Both the position numbers and the translations under genes were made by a program. Of a DNA stretch of 43,178 nt, positions 15,727 through 23,807 are shown in pieces; within the stretch, counting starts at the first letter, position 1; every line of letters begins with the position of its first letter. Below the pieces are notes generated by a model. That model searched no databases, was not told where the DNA came from, and saw only the letters and a list, made by a program, of their open reading frames with translations. This stretch comes from Fibrobacterota bacterium (GTDB lineage: Bacteria; Fibrobacterota; Chitinivibrionia; Chitinivibrionales; Chitinispirillaceae), in the NCBI GenBank assembly GCA_003164335.1, contig PLTF01000123.1:3558-46735 (forward strand), in the 5' to 3' direction.

Positions 15727-17178
15727 ATGAGTAAGATTGTAACCTGCATGCTCGCCTTTATGGCGCTTGCTACCATCAGTTTTGCCGGAGACAGTACCGA
15801 AAGTACAACGTACGGCGAACGGGCCGGGGCATTTTCAATCTCACCATTTGTGGGATGGTACAACTACGACGAAACCCAGCTCCTGTACACGCGGCCTGTT
15901 TATGGTGCGCGGCTGGGCTATGACATCACCAACCATTTCGGCGTGGAGGCGGTTTTTAACTACAATGCCACAGAATACCCGATTTCCAACGGATCGTCGG
16001 AAGATGCAAGCGCCTTTAATTACCGCCTGGACTTCCTCTATAATTTTATTCCCTGTGGACCCGTGGATCCCTACATCGCCGCAGGCCCGGGTGCAACTCG
16101 CCTTTACTCAATATACCCGGGAGTTGTCGATCCGGGAGCCGCGGGTGAATCGACCAATAATGACTTCACTCTTAACGTCGGCGGCGGGCTGAAATGGTTC
16201 CTGTCTGAATCCTTTGCCCTGAGGGCCGATGTCCGCCATTTGTGGCTTTTTGATAATGTAAAAGTAACCGATAACACAATCCGTAACAACTGGGAGTACA
16301 CTGCAGGTGTGGATTTCCTGTTCGGCGGTAAAAAATATAAAAAGGTCCCGGAGGCAATGGCGACCGAAGCTCCGGCACCGGCAATAGTAGCAGCGCCCGA
16401 AGCACCGCTCGAACCAATTCCGGCCTATGAACCGACTCCGGAAAAGACCAAATACTTTGTTTACCTGAATGTCGAGTTCGACATCGCGAAGGCCAATATC
16501 CGGCCGCAATACCGCGATTCGATAGCAAGGGTCGGCGACTTCATGAAGAAATATCCCGGCACCAACGCCGTTATCGAAGGATACACCGACTCGGTAGGCG
16601 GCGATGAATACAACATGAAGCTCTCGCAGGAGCGAGCCGACAGCGTCGTGAAATCCCTTGAAGTCAATTTCGGCATAGACCCCTCCCGCCTTACCGCCAA
16701 GGGGTACGGCAAAACGATGCCGGTGGCTACCAATGCAACCTGGGCAGGGAGACAGGCAAACCGGCATATCAGGGCCATTATCGACGGTGCCCTCGATGTC
16801 GCCGGGTTAACCACACCCCCGGACATGCTTGCCATGTCCCTGAACGTTGAGTTCAATTCGGCTAGCGCCGAGATCCAGCCGGCCTATTTCGACAAAATCA
16901 ACAAAGTCGGCGATTTTATGAAGCAGTACCCGGCCACCAACGCCATTATCGAAGGGCATACGGACAACGACGGCACTGATGAGCAACTCATGGCGCTCTC
17001 CCAGCAGCGCGCCGAAAGCGTGGTAGCCTACCTCGTGGATAAATACGGGATCGATCGCTCCCGCTTTACAGCCAAAGGATATGGGAACACCCGCCGCATC
17101 TCCTATAATAAAACCGCCGAAGGAAGACAGAGGAACAGGAGAATCGACGCCATCATCGAATTCCCCCTTGCTAAGTAA
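15727..17178 (+). CDS. OmpA-type outer-membrane protein with two OmpA C-terminal domains
   Basis: A 483-residue protein that should link the outer membrane to peptidoglycan. Order: signal peptide (1-20, ending SFA before GDS), an eight-strand-type beta-barrel (about 30-205, from FSISPFVGWYNYDE to YTAGVDFLFGG), a Pro/Ala hinge (about 215-238), and two OmpA C-terminal domains at about 241-357 and 360-478. Both carry the peptidoglycan contacts: GYTDSVGG with LSQERAD and NRHIRAII in the first, GHTDNDGT with LSQQRAE and NRRIDAII in the second. Two binding domains in one polypeptide are unusual. GGAGG stands before the ATG and a strong terminator follows. Monocistronic. Confidence 0.93.
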   Translation: MSKIVTCMLAFMALATISFAGDSTESTTYGERAGAFSISPFVGWYNYDETQLLYTRPVYGARLGYDITNHFGVEAVFNYNATEYPISNGSSEDASAFNYRLDFLYNFIPCGPVDPYIAAGPGATRLYSIYPGVVDPGAAGESTNNDFTLNVGGGLKWFLSESFALRADVRHLWLFDNVKVTDNTIRNNWEYTAGVDFLFGGKKYKKVPEAMATEAPAPAIVAAPEAPLEPIPAYEPTPEKTKYFVYLNVEFDIAKANIRPQYRDSIARVGDFMKKYPGTNAVIEGYTDSVGGDEYNMKLSQERADSVVKSLEVNFGIDPSRLTAKGYGKTMPVATNATWAGRQANRHIRAIIDGALDVAGLTTPPDMLAMSLNVEFNSASAEIQPAYFDKINKVGDFMKQYPATNAIIEGHTDNDGTDEQLMALSQQRAESVVAYLVDKYGIDRSRFTAKGYGNTRRISYNKTAEGRQRNRRIDAIIEFPLAK

Positions 17179-17200
17179 CAAAGCAGCATTGCGCTTAACG

Positions 17201-17252
17201 GTCAGGAAGTCCCGGGAAGAGATCTCTCCGGGATTTCCTGACTTTTCATTTT
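17201..17252 (+). terminator. Rho-independent terminator of the OmpA-type gene
   Basis: Near-perfect stem gtcaggaagtcccggga / tctccgggatttcctgac around a short agaga-type loop, followed by ttttcatttt. It starts 22 bases after the stop codon. Confidence 0.9.
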
Positions 17253-17281
17253 CAGGGGCAGATTAATATTAATTTCGTTCT

Positions 17282-17426
17282 TAACTAAGCAGTTCATAAG
17301 TAATACCACAAAAACCGTTCATGGTGAGCCTGTCGAACCATGATCATCCGAATTTCCGGTACTCGCCCTTCGACAGGCTCAGGGCGAACGGCGTTTGCTG
17401 TAACTTACTTATGAACTGATTAGTAA
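17282..17426 (-). mobile_element. MITE-like element, copy 2 (inverted orientation)
   Basis: Left end taactaagcagttcataagta, right end ttacttatgaactgattagtaa, close inverse partners of about 20 bases. The core is in the opposite orientation to copies 1, 3 and 4: the ccgttcatggtgagcctg arm comes first and the cgcccttcgacaggctcag arm last. It lies just upstream of the hendecad-repeat gene cluster. Confidence 0.75.
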
Positions 17427-17556
17427 CTATTTATCCCGGCTTAAGATCGGTCAAATATCACGTCGCCATTGGATCGCTTTGAGTTAACCGGCATGCTTTT
17501 TGCTGAGAATACACAGATAGATACTTGAAATTGAGACCTTGTAAAAGGAAATTACC

Positions 17557-18444
17557 ATGTTGAAAAAAGAACTATCGGTCGCTCTCATTGGAATTGCTTG
17601 TCTGGCGATATTCTATCTCTCCTTTGGCCAGTTTACCAGGGATACCGCCCGGGGTACGCCGGACGAGAAGATAATTCAGAATAATTCAGAAGGTGTTTCA
17701 GACAGGGCTCAGGCAAAGGGTGCCGCCGGTACCCTGCAGGCCGGCCAGAAGGATAAAGCGGATTCCGTTCTGTTTAAGGCGCAGGGTACTGCCGCGACGT
17801 TGCGGGGTAAAGCCCAGGGTACGGCAGATTCGGTACTGGATAAAGCGCAGGGTTCTGCTACAACGCTGCGGGGAAAAGCCCGGAGTACCGCCGATTCATT
17901 GCGGGCCAAACAGAAGGGTACGGCGGATTCGGTGCTGAACAAAGCGCAAGGCACCGCCACGACACTGCGGGCCAACCAGAGAGACACCGCCGATTCAGTG
18001 CTCTCTAAAGCGCAGGGGACAGCTACAACGTTGCGGGCCAACCAGAAGAGTACGGCAGATTCAGGGCTGACAAAGGCCCAGGGTACCGCCACGACATTGC
18101 GGGCTAAACAGAAGGGTACCGCAGATTCAGTGCTTTCTAAAGCGCAGGGAACAGCTACTGCCTTGCGGGGTGAAGCTCTTGGTACGGCGGATTCAGTATT
18201 GTCCAAAGCGCAGGGTACCGCGTCTTCATTGCGGACCAACCAGAAGGGTATTGCCGATTCATTGCTGTCAAAAGCGCAGGGTACCGCAGATTCGGTCCTG
18301 TCAAAAGCGCAGAATACCGCCACTTCTTTGCGGGCCAACCAGAAGGGTTCGGCAGATTCATTGCGGGCTGCTGAAGCGCAGGCCCCGGCGGATTCGGTGC
18401 GGGAAAATCCGGAGAAACTGTCAGGGAGCAATAGCAAAAAATAG
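17557..18444 (+). CDS. Secreted hendecad-repeat rod protein (no barrel domain)
   Basis: A 295-residue exported protein. A signal peptide (about 1-24, ending LSFG before QFTRDT) is followed by a short linker and then 20 unbroken 11-residue units at residues 51-270, one further unit with a one-residue insertion, and a short tail ending SNSKK. Consensus x-[KN]-[AQ]-[QK]-G-T-A-[DT]-[ST]-[VL]-[LR], with units alternating ADSVL and ATTLR so that the higher-order period is 22. Small and aliphatic residues recur at i, i+3, i+7, as in 11/3 helices of LEA and apolipoprotein type. It shares the QFTRDT..GT..EKI mature start with the next two proteins but lacks their C-terminal domain. AAAAGGAAA precedes the ATG. 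Structural or membrane-coating role is inferred. Confidence 0.82.
   Translation: MLKKELSVALIGIACLAIFYLSFGQFTRDTARGTPDEKIIQNNSEGVSDRAQAKGAAGTLQAGQKDKADSVLFKAQGTAATLRGKAQGTADSVLDKAQGSATTLRGKARSTADSLRAKQKGTADSVLNKAQGTATTLRANQRDTADSVLSKAQGTATTLRANQKSTADSGLTKAQGTATTLRAKQKGTADSVLSKAQGTATALRGEALGTADSVLSKAQGTASSLRTNQKGIADSLLSKAQGTADSVLSKAQNTATSLRANQKGSADSLRAAEAQAPADSVRENPEKLSGSNSKK
17707..18366 (+). repeat. 33-bp coding tandem repeats, 20 units
   Basis: Twenty in-frame 33-base units without any gap encode the 11-mers of the first rod protein. Copies such as aaagcgcagggtaccgcc recur with mostly synonymous or conservative changes. Regular spacing may mislead CRISPR finders, but there are no unique spacers. 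Confidence 0.9.
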
Positions 18445-18480
18445 CTCCCTGCAACGAGTGCAAAAATATAGGAAAACGTC

Positions 18481-20610
18481 GTGATAAAAAACTGGAAAAC
18501 TCGTACCGCCGGCATGATGATTACTTTTTTAATTATGTCTTCTTTCTGCTACGGCCAGTTTACCAGGGATACCTCCGGCGGTACGCAAAACGAGAAGATA
18601 GTCCAGAAAGTATCCGCGGGAGATTCAGCGCGAGCTGCGGCCCAGGGTACTGCAGACTCGGTGCTGGCTAAAGCGAAGGATACCGCTGCGGCACTGCGGA
18701 CCTTGCAAAGGGGTACCGCCGATACGTTACGGAACAAAGCGCAAGGTACCGCCGATTCGGTGCTGTCCAAGGCTCAGGGCAGCGCCACTTCATTGCGCGC
18801 AAACGAGAAGGTTACGGCGGATTCGGTACTGAATAAAGCGCAGGGTACCGCAACTTCATTACGGATTAACGAAAAGGGTACTGCAGATTCAGTGCTTCAT
18901 AAGGCGCAGGATACTGCAGCCTCCCTGCAGGTCAATGCGAAGGGTACTGCGGATTCCATCCTATCCAGAGAGCGCGGTACCGCAACTTCCCTGCGGGCTA
19001 ACGAGCAGGGTACCGCGGATTCAGTACGTGCCAGCGAGAAGGGCACTGCCGATTCATTGCGGGAAGGCGCTCAAGGTACCGCCAAATCATTGCGGGCCGA
19101 CGAACAGGATACCGCCAATTCACTGCGTGCCAGCGAACGAGGCACCGCAAAGGCATTACGCGCTGATGAGAAGGGTACCGCCGATTCACTGCGGGCCAGC
19201 GAGCGGGGTACCGCGGATTCGGTGCGCGCAGCCTCTGATCTGTCAATTAAGGAGCATCAGACTAAATCCAAGGACTCTACCAAGTTCGATATGTTCGGCG
19301 ATTTATTGCAGGACGACTCGGGCTATAACAGAAAAAGGCCGCTATGGATACCTATTGCCGAAATTCCGCCAGTAGAAGTTGCAACATGGGCCGACGACCG
19401 GTATGTTTCAAATGCAAATTGGGCGCGGATTAGTTTTACGACATGGTCTGAAAATGTCAAAGGACCCTGGAGTTGGGACACCGACCGGTTTGGAGAGAAT
19501 TTTCTGTTGCATCCTTATGGAGGCAACCTGAGTTTTGTCGATGCCAGGTCTAACGGTTATAATTTCTGGGAATCAAGCCTGTTTCCGGTAGGGTCAAGTT
19601 TAATGTGGGAATATTTCGGTGAAAACACTTCCCCTTCATATAATGATGAAATTAACACGGCTTTATCCGGCGCATTCCTGGGAGAAGTGCTGTATCGGCT
19701 GAGCTCAAATGTATTGGATGACCGGACAATCGGAACGGAGAGATTTATCCGGGAATTCGGCGCAGCGGTACTCTGCCCTACCAGGTTTCTTAACCGGGCT
19801 ATCCAGGGAAAACTTTCGAGTGTAACGGATAGCGAAGTATATCAGAAAGCCCCGATCAATATAGAGTTGTCATTAGGCAATCGATGGAAAAATAATGGAA
19901 GCAACTTCGGAACCGGTTCCCAAAACCCAACCATAAACGCGTTGTTTGAATATGGATATCCCTTCGAAATAAAGGATTGGAAACCTTTTGATTATTTCAG
20001 TCTTCGCGCGGATTTAAATTTCGGCGTGGGCAGGAAAATACTCGACAATATTACAGGATATGGAATCCTGTTCGGAAAAAATATCCCGTCAATGGATAAT
20101 AGCCTTCAAATTCTTCTGGGGATATTCCAGCATTATAACTACTTTGATAATTCGACGTTCGAACTCGGGACCATAGCATACGGCCCGGGAATAATGTCGC
20201 AATATAAAATATCCAAATCGACCTTCCTTTTCACTAATTTCCATGTCGCCGCAATACCGCTGGCAGGGAACAGCACCCAATTCGGACCCAATACCGATAC
20301 CGCCAGAGATTACAATTTTGGCGACGGGGCGGAAACGAAGCTGGAATGCGGTCTGAATCTCGGGTGGGGAAGCCTCCAATTTATCGGCAATTATTATTGG
20401 ATTTACACTTATGTCGGGGAAGCGGGCAATAATTTTATCGGTATCATAAGGCCCAGAATTACCATCAGGCTTTATCATAACCTGAACATTGGGGCCGAGG
20501 AATTGCTCTATATGACGGATAGATATACCTCTGATAATGGCAATTTCCATGTCGCCAGAACCGAACAGCGAATTTATCTTATGGGGAATGTTGGAAATTT
20601 CAAACTCTGA
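18481..20610 (+). CDS. Hendecad-repeat rod fused to DUF3943-like outer-membrane domain (copy 1)
   Basis: A 709-residue protein with a GTG start, AGGA nearby and 36 bases after the previous stop. Signal peptide about 1-25 (ending FCYG before QFTRDT); 18 consecutive 11-mers at residues 52-249, consensus x-[AN]-[EA]-[QKR]-G-T-A-D-S-[VL]-[LR]; a linker SIKEHQTKSKDSTKFDMFGDLL; then a DUF3943-type domain (about 290-450) with DTDRFGENFLLHPYGG, ARSNGYNFWESS, WEYFGENTSPSYND, GEVLYRLSSNVLDD and REFGAAVL, and beta-strand-rich segments to the end (RTEQRIYLMGNVGNFKL), consistent with an outer-membrane barrel. The helix should be periplasmic and about 30 nm if straight. Role unknown; a spacer or tether between outer membrane and a deeper partner is inferred. 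Confidence 0.84.
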   Translation: MIKNWKTRTAGMMITFLIMSSFCYGQFTRDTSGGTQNEKIVQKVSAGDSARAAAQGTADSVLAKAKDTAAALRTLQRGTADTLRNKAQGTADSVLSKAQGSATSLRANEKVTADSVLNKAQGTATSLRINEKGTADSVLHKAQDTAASLQVNAKGTADSILSRERGTATSLRANEQGTADSVRASEKGTADSLREGAQGTAKSLRADEQDTANSLRASERGTAKALRADEKGTADSLRASERGTADSVRAASDLSIKEHQTKSKDSTKFDMFGDLLQDDSGYNRKRPLWIPIAEIPPVEVATWADDRYVSNANWARISFTTWSENVKGPWSWDTDRFGENFLLHPYGGNLSFVDARSNGYNFWESSLFPVGSSLMWEYFGENTSPSYNDEINTALSGAFLGEVLYRLSSNVLDDRTIGTERFIREFGAAVLCPTRFLNRAIQGKLSSVTDSEVYQKAPINIELSLGNRWKNNGSNFGTGSQNPTINALFEYGYPFEIKDWKPFDYFSLRADLNFGVGRKILDNITGYGILFGKNIPSMDNSLQILLGIFQHYNYFDNSTFELGTIAYGPGIMSQYKISKSTFLFTNFHVAAIPLAGNSTQFGPNTDTARDYNFGDGAETKLECGLNLGWGSLQFIGNYYWIYTYVGEAGNNFIGIIRPRITIRLYHNLNIGAEELLYMTDRYTSDNGNFHVARTEQRIYLMGNVGNFKL
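18634..19227 (+). repeat. 33-bp coding tandem repeats, 18 units
   Basis: Eighteen contiguous 33-base units, no insertion or deletion, encoding residues 52-249 of the first fusion protein. The first half alternates ADSVL and ATSLR units, the second half is richer in ASER/ADEQ units ending SLR, so there are two repeat sub-types in order. Confidence 0.9.
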
Positions 20611-20638
20611 AGGCTGTGCAGGAATTACGGAAAATAAC

Positions 20639-22783
20639 GTGCTTAAAAACAGGAATCAATGTGCCGCCGGCATGGGGTTCACTCTTTTAATTATGTCAAC
20701 TCTCTGCTATAGCCAGCTTGCCAGGGATACCGCCGGAGGAACGCCGGACGAGAAGATAGTCCAAAAAATATCCGCGGGAGATTCAGCGCGAGCTGCGGCC
20801 CAGGGTACTGCAGACTCTGTGCTGGCTAAAGCGAAGGATACCGCTGCGGCACTGCGGACCTTGCAAAGGGGCACCGCCGATTCGTTACGGAACAAAGCGC
20901 AAGGTACCGCCGATTCGGTGCTGTCCAAGGCCAAGGGCAGCGCCACTTCATTGCGCGCAAACGAGAAGGTTACGGCGGATTCGGTGCTGAATAACGCGCA
21001 AGGAACCGCAGCCTCATTACGAATTAACGAAAAGGGGACTGCAGATGCAGTCCTTCATAAAGCGCAGGATACTGCCGCCTCCTTGCAGATCAACGCGAAG
21101 GGAACTGCGGATTCCATGCTGTCCAAGGAGCGGAGTACCGCAACTTCCCTGCGGGCTAACGAGCTGGGTACCGCGGATTCAATACGTGCCAGCGAGAAGG
21201 GCACTGCCGATTCGCTGCGGGCAGGCGCGCAAGATACCGCCAAATCATTGCGGGCCGACGAGCAGGATACCGCCAATTCACTGCGTGCCAGCGAACGAGG
21301 CACTGCAAAATCATTACGCGCTGATGAGCGGGGTACTGCGGATTCTCTGCGGGCCAATCAGCGCAGCACAGCCGATTCAGTGCGGGCTATGTCGGAACTG
21401 TCAATTAAGGAGCATCAGATTAAATCCAAGGACTCCACCAGATTCGATATGTTCGGTGATTTATTGAAGGACGATTCGGCCTATAACGGAAAAAGGCCGT
21501 TGTGGATACCACTTGTCGAGGTGCCGGCCGGCGATTTTATAACATGGTCGCTGGACCGGTATGTCGCTAAAGAGAAATTCGCATTGAGTACCTGGGACAC
21601 TTTGAAATTTAAATTAAGAGGCGAATGGTGGCAATGGGACTTTGACAAATTCGGCATGGGTTTCTGGGCCCATCCCTATTCCGGCTCGATAAGTTATTTA
21701 GATGCCCGGTCCAATGGTTATAATTTCTGGGAATCCTATCTTTTTTCGTTTGAGGGGAGTATACTGTGGGAATATTTTGGCGAAAATACCCCTCCGACGC
21801 CGAATGATCTGCTCAGCACCTCCATAAACGGACCGTTCTATGGAGAGATACTGTACCGGTTAAGCTCTAACGTTCTGGACGACAGGACCATAGGAACCGA
21901 GAGATTTTTCAGGGAATTCGGCGCCGCGGTTCTCAGTCCGACAAGATTTTTCAACCGGCTCATTCAGGGGAAACTTACCAGTGTAACGGATACCGAAGTA
22001 TACCAGAAAGCACCGCTTAACATAGAGTTGGCAGCGGGTTTCCGAAGGGAAAATTATGGGGCCAAATTCGGGTCGGACACGGTCCAGAGTGTATTGTTCA
22101 ATATGCAGCTTGATTATGGATATCCCTTCGAAACAAGGGAATGGAGGCCCTTCGATTACTTCACTCTTCGGGCGGACGTAAATTTAGGAGCCGGGAAAAA
22201 AATACTCGACAATGTAATCGGACAGGGAATATTATTCGGCAAGAATCTCGATTATGGCGATAACCTTAAAATACTGCTCGGGATATTCCAACACTATGAC
22301 TACTTCGATAATACGACCTTCGAGCTCGGCACCATTGCCTTCGGCGGTGGAATTATGACGCAATATACCATAGCAAAATCGACCTATCTTTTTACCACGC
22401 TCCACGTCGCCGGGATACCCCTGGCGGAGAATACGACGCAAACGGGTCCATCCGATACTTCTCAAGTCAGGGATTTCAATTATGGCGACGGAATTGAAAC
22501 AAAGTTTAAATGCGGCCTTAATTTCGGCTGGGGATGCATCGAAATCCCCATTTATTATTACTGGATCAATACCTATGTCGGACTATCAGGTCTTAATAGG
22601 GGGGAAAATTATATCGGTATAATGAGGCCGAGAATTACCGTGAGGCTCTATCATAATCTTAACCTTGGAGCCGAAGAAATGATATATCTGACCGACAGGT
22701 TTACCCCGATCGGGGACTTTCATGCCGATAGAACCGAGCAGAGGGCTTACCTTATGCTCAATGTTGGAAATTTCAAACTCTAA
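20639..22783 (+). CDS. Hendecad-repeat rod fused to DUF3943-like outer-membrane domain (copy 2)
   Basis: Paralogue of the preceding gene, 714 residues. The GTG at 20639 was chosen because it aligns with the GTG start of copy 1 and gives a signal peptide (MLKNRNQCAAGMGFTLLIMS, then TLCYSQLARDT); the open frame reaches back into the previous gene. Eighteen 11-mers again occupy residues 52-249, in the same order of variants as copy 1, followed by the same SIKEHQ..FDMFGDLL linker. The DUF3943-like part keeps FWAHPYSG, ARSNGYNFWESY, WEYFGENTPP, GEILYRLSSNVLDDRTIGTE and NVGNFKL but is clearly more diverged than the rod. So the rod is more conserved between paralogues than the barrel. Tandem duplication, 28 bases after the previous stop. 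Confidence 0.84.
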   Translation: MLKNRNQCAAGMGFTLLIMSTLCYSQLARDTAGGTPDEKIVQKISAGDSARAAAQGTADSVLAKAKDTAAALRTLQRGTADSLRNKAQGTADSVLSKAKGSATSLRANEKVTADSVLNNAQGTAASLRINEKGTADAVLHKAQDTAASLQINAKGTADSMLSKERSTATSLRANELGTADSIRASEKGTADSLRAGAQDTAKSLRADEQDTANSLRASERGTAKSLRADERGTADSLRANQRSTADSVRAMSELSIKEHQIKSKDSTRFDMFGDLLKDDSAYNGKRPLWIPLVEVPAGDFITWSLDRYVAKEKFALSTWDTLKFKLRGEWWQWDFDKFGMGFWAHPYSGSISYLDARSNGYNFWESYLFSFEGSILWEYFGENTPPTPNDLLSTSINGPFYGEILYRLSSNVLDDRTIGTERFFREFGAAVLSPTRFFNRLIQGKLTSVTDTEVYQKAPLNIELAAGFRRENYGAKFGSDTVQSVLFNMQLDYGYPFETREWRPFDYFTLRADVNLGAGKKILDNVIGQGILFGKNLDYGDNLKILLGIFQHYDYFDNTTFELGTIAFGGGIMTQYTIAKSTYLFTTLHVAGIPLAENTTQTGPSDTSQVRDFNYGDGIETKFKCGLNFGWGCIEIPIYYYWINTYVGLSGLNRGENYIGIMRPRITVRLYHNLNLGAEEMIYLTDRFTPIGDFHADRTEQRAYLMLNVGNFKL
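20792..21385 (+). repeat. 33-bp coding tandem repeats, 18 units
   Basis: Eighteen contiguous 33-base units, nearly identical to those of the preceding paralogue position by position (for example gcagactcggtgctggctaa against gcagactctgtgctggctaa). This suggests recent duplication or gene conversion of the rod part. Confidence 0.9.
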
Positions 22784-22866
22784 GGGCTCGCAGGAACTCG
22801 GTTGGCCTCATAACCGTTTGTAAAACCGATAGTATCCGGGTCGTCGCTTTTAAAGGAGTAATTCAG

Positions 22867-23742
22867 ATGAATAGCAAGGCCTTTACTAAAACCTGCCTCC
22901 CTGCCTTGATAATGCTTACGCTCGCGGGCGGCATTTGTTTTGCAGACGAGACGCAACCCCAATCCGCCTCCTCCGATAGTTCGTTTCACCCGTTTAAGGA
23001 GAATCTCTGGGTCAGCGGCGGAATCCTTGGAGCGGGACTCATCTCCGACTACTTTTTGGTGCGGACGATACTCCATAAACCGAGCATTGACAGTTCAGTG
23101 TTGGCCGGATTGAACACCAATGCCTACGAAAACTGGTTCGACCGGTGGGCGCTGAAACTGGACCCTTCGCAGAGAAACACCTTTGAGACGTACTCCTCCA
23201 ACCTGGCTCTTGCCATCTATTGCCTGCCGGCCTTCCTGGCTCTTGACGAAAGTATCAGGCGCGACTGGGTGGACATGCTCGGGATGTATCTCGAAACCCA
23301 ATCGATTACCTTCAGCGTTTACAATATCAGTCCCCTGGGGCCTAATTTTCAAGGTAAATACCGGCCGCTTGCCTATTATAATCTGCCGGATAACCAGAGA
23401 AATTCGGGAAACAATCGCAATTCGTTTTACAGCGGGCATACCGCCTCGGCCACGACCGCAACCTTTTTCATGACCAAGGTCTATCTCGATTACCATCCGG
23501 ATCTGGGGTGGGGAAAATATCTGTTGTACGGGGCCGCATCGGTTCCGCCGCTTTTCATGGGATATCTGCGGGTACGGGCGCTCGATCATTTCCCGTCCGA
23601 TATCGCGGCCGGCTTCGTCATCGGGGCTTTGTGCGGCGTGCTTGACCCGGAACTTCATCGCATCAAGAACCGGAACATTTCGCTTGCAGGGTTATCCACA
23701 TCGAACGGCGGGACGGGACTCTGCATAAAATGGGGGCAATGA
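22867..23742 (+). CDS. PAP2-superfamily protein, divergent motif 1
   Basis: A 291-residue exported protein of the type 2 phosphatidic acid phosphatase superfamily, which removes phosphate from lipids such as phosphatidate, undecaprenyl pyrophosphate or lipid A. Signal peptide about 1-26 (ending CFA before DETQ). Motif 2 reads SFYSGHT (canonical PSGH has Pro; here Tyr) and motif 3 RVRALDHFPSD fits R-x5-H-x3-D with both catalytic His. Motif 1 is only GKYRPL: the Lys is two residues before RP rather than seven, so this site is altered. The Gly-rich first hydrophobic segment and LMGYLRVR region suggest membrane helices. GGAG precedes the ATG. It follows the rod-barrel genes by 83 bases and is probably co-transcribed. 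Confidence 0.85.
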   Translation: MNSKAFTKTCLPALIMLTLAGGICFADETQPQSASSDSSFHPFKENLWVSGGILGAGLISDYFLVRTILHKPSIDSSVLAGLNTNAYENWFDRWALKLDPSQRNTFETYSSNLALAIYCLPAFLALDESIRRDWVDMLGMYLETQSITFSVYNISPLGPNFQGKYRPLAYYNLPDNQRNSGNNRNSFYSGHTASATTATFFMTKVYLDYHPDLGWGKYLLYGAASVPPLFMGYLRVRALDHFPSDIAAGFVIGALCGVLDPELHRIKNRNISLAGLSTSNGGTGLCIKWGQ

Positions 23743-23807
23743 CACGGGATAATTCGTTCACCGCCGGATGGATTGATCCTTCCTATAATAAAGCAAGGTG
23801 CCGCGCC

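Noticed and set aside
17709-18515. Long antisense open frame (268 codons) opposite the first rod gene
   Set aside because: Arises from the 33-bp periodicity, as stops are missing in the same phase of every unit; no ribosome site, no family, and the sense frame has a signal peptide and conserved paralogues.
20537-20638. N-terminal extension of the second rod-barrel gene
   Set aside because: Overlaps the end of the first copy; the GTG at 20639 aligns with the start of its paralogue and places the signal peptide at the N-terminus.
17707-21385. Regular repeats that a CRISPR finder might report
   Set aside because: Units are directly adjacent 33-base codons-in-frame repeats with no unique spacers, all inside long open frames with signal peptides; they encode 11-residue repeats.
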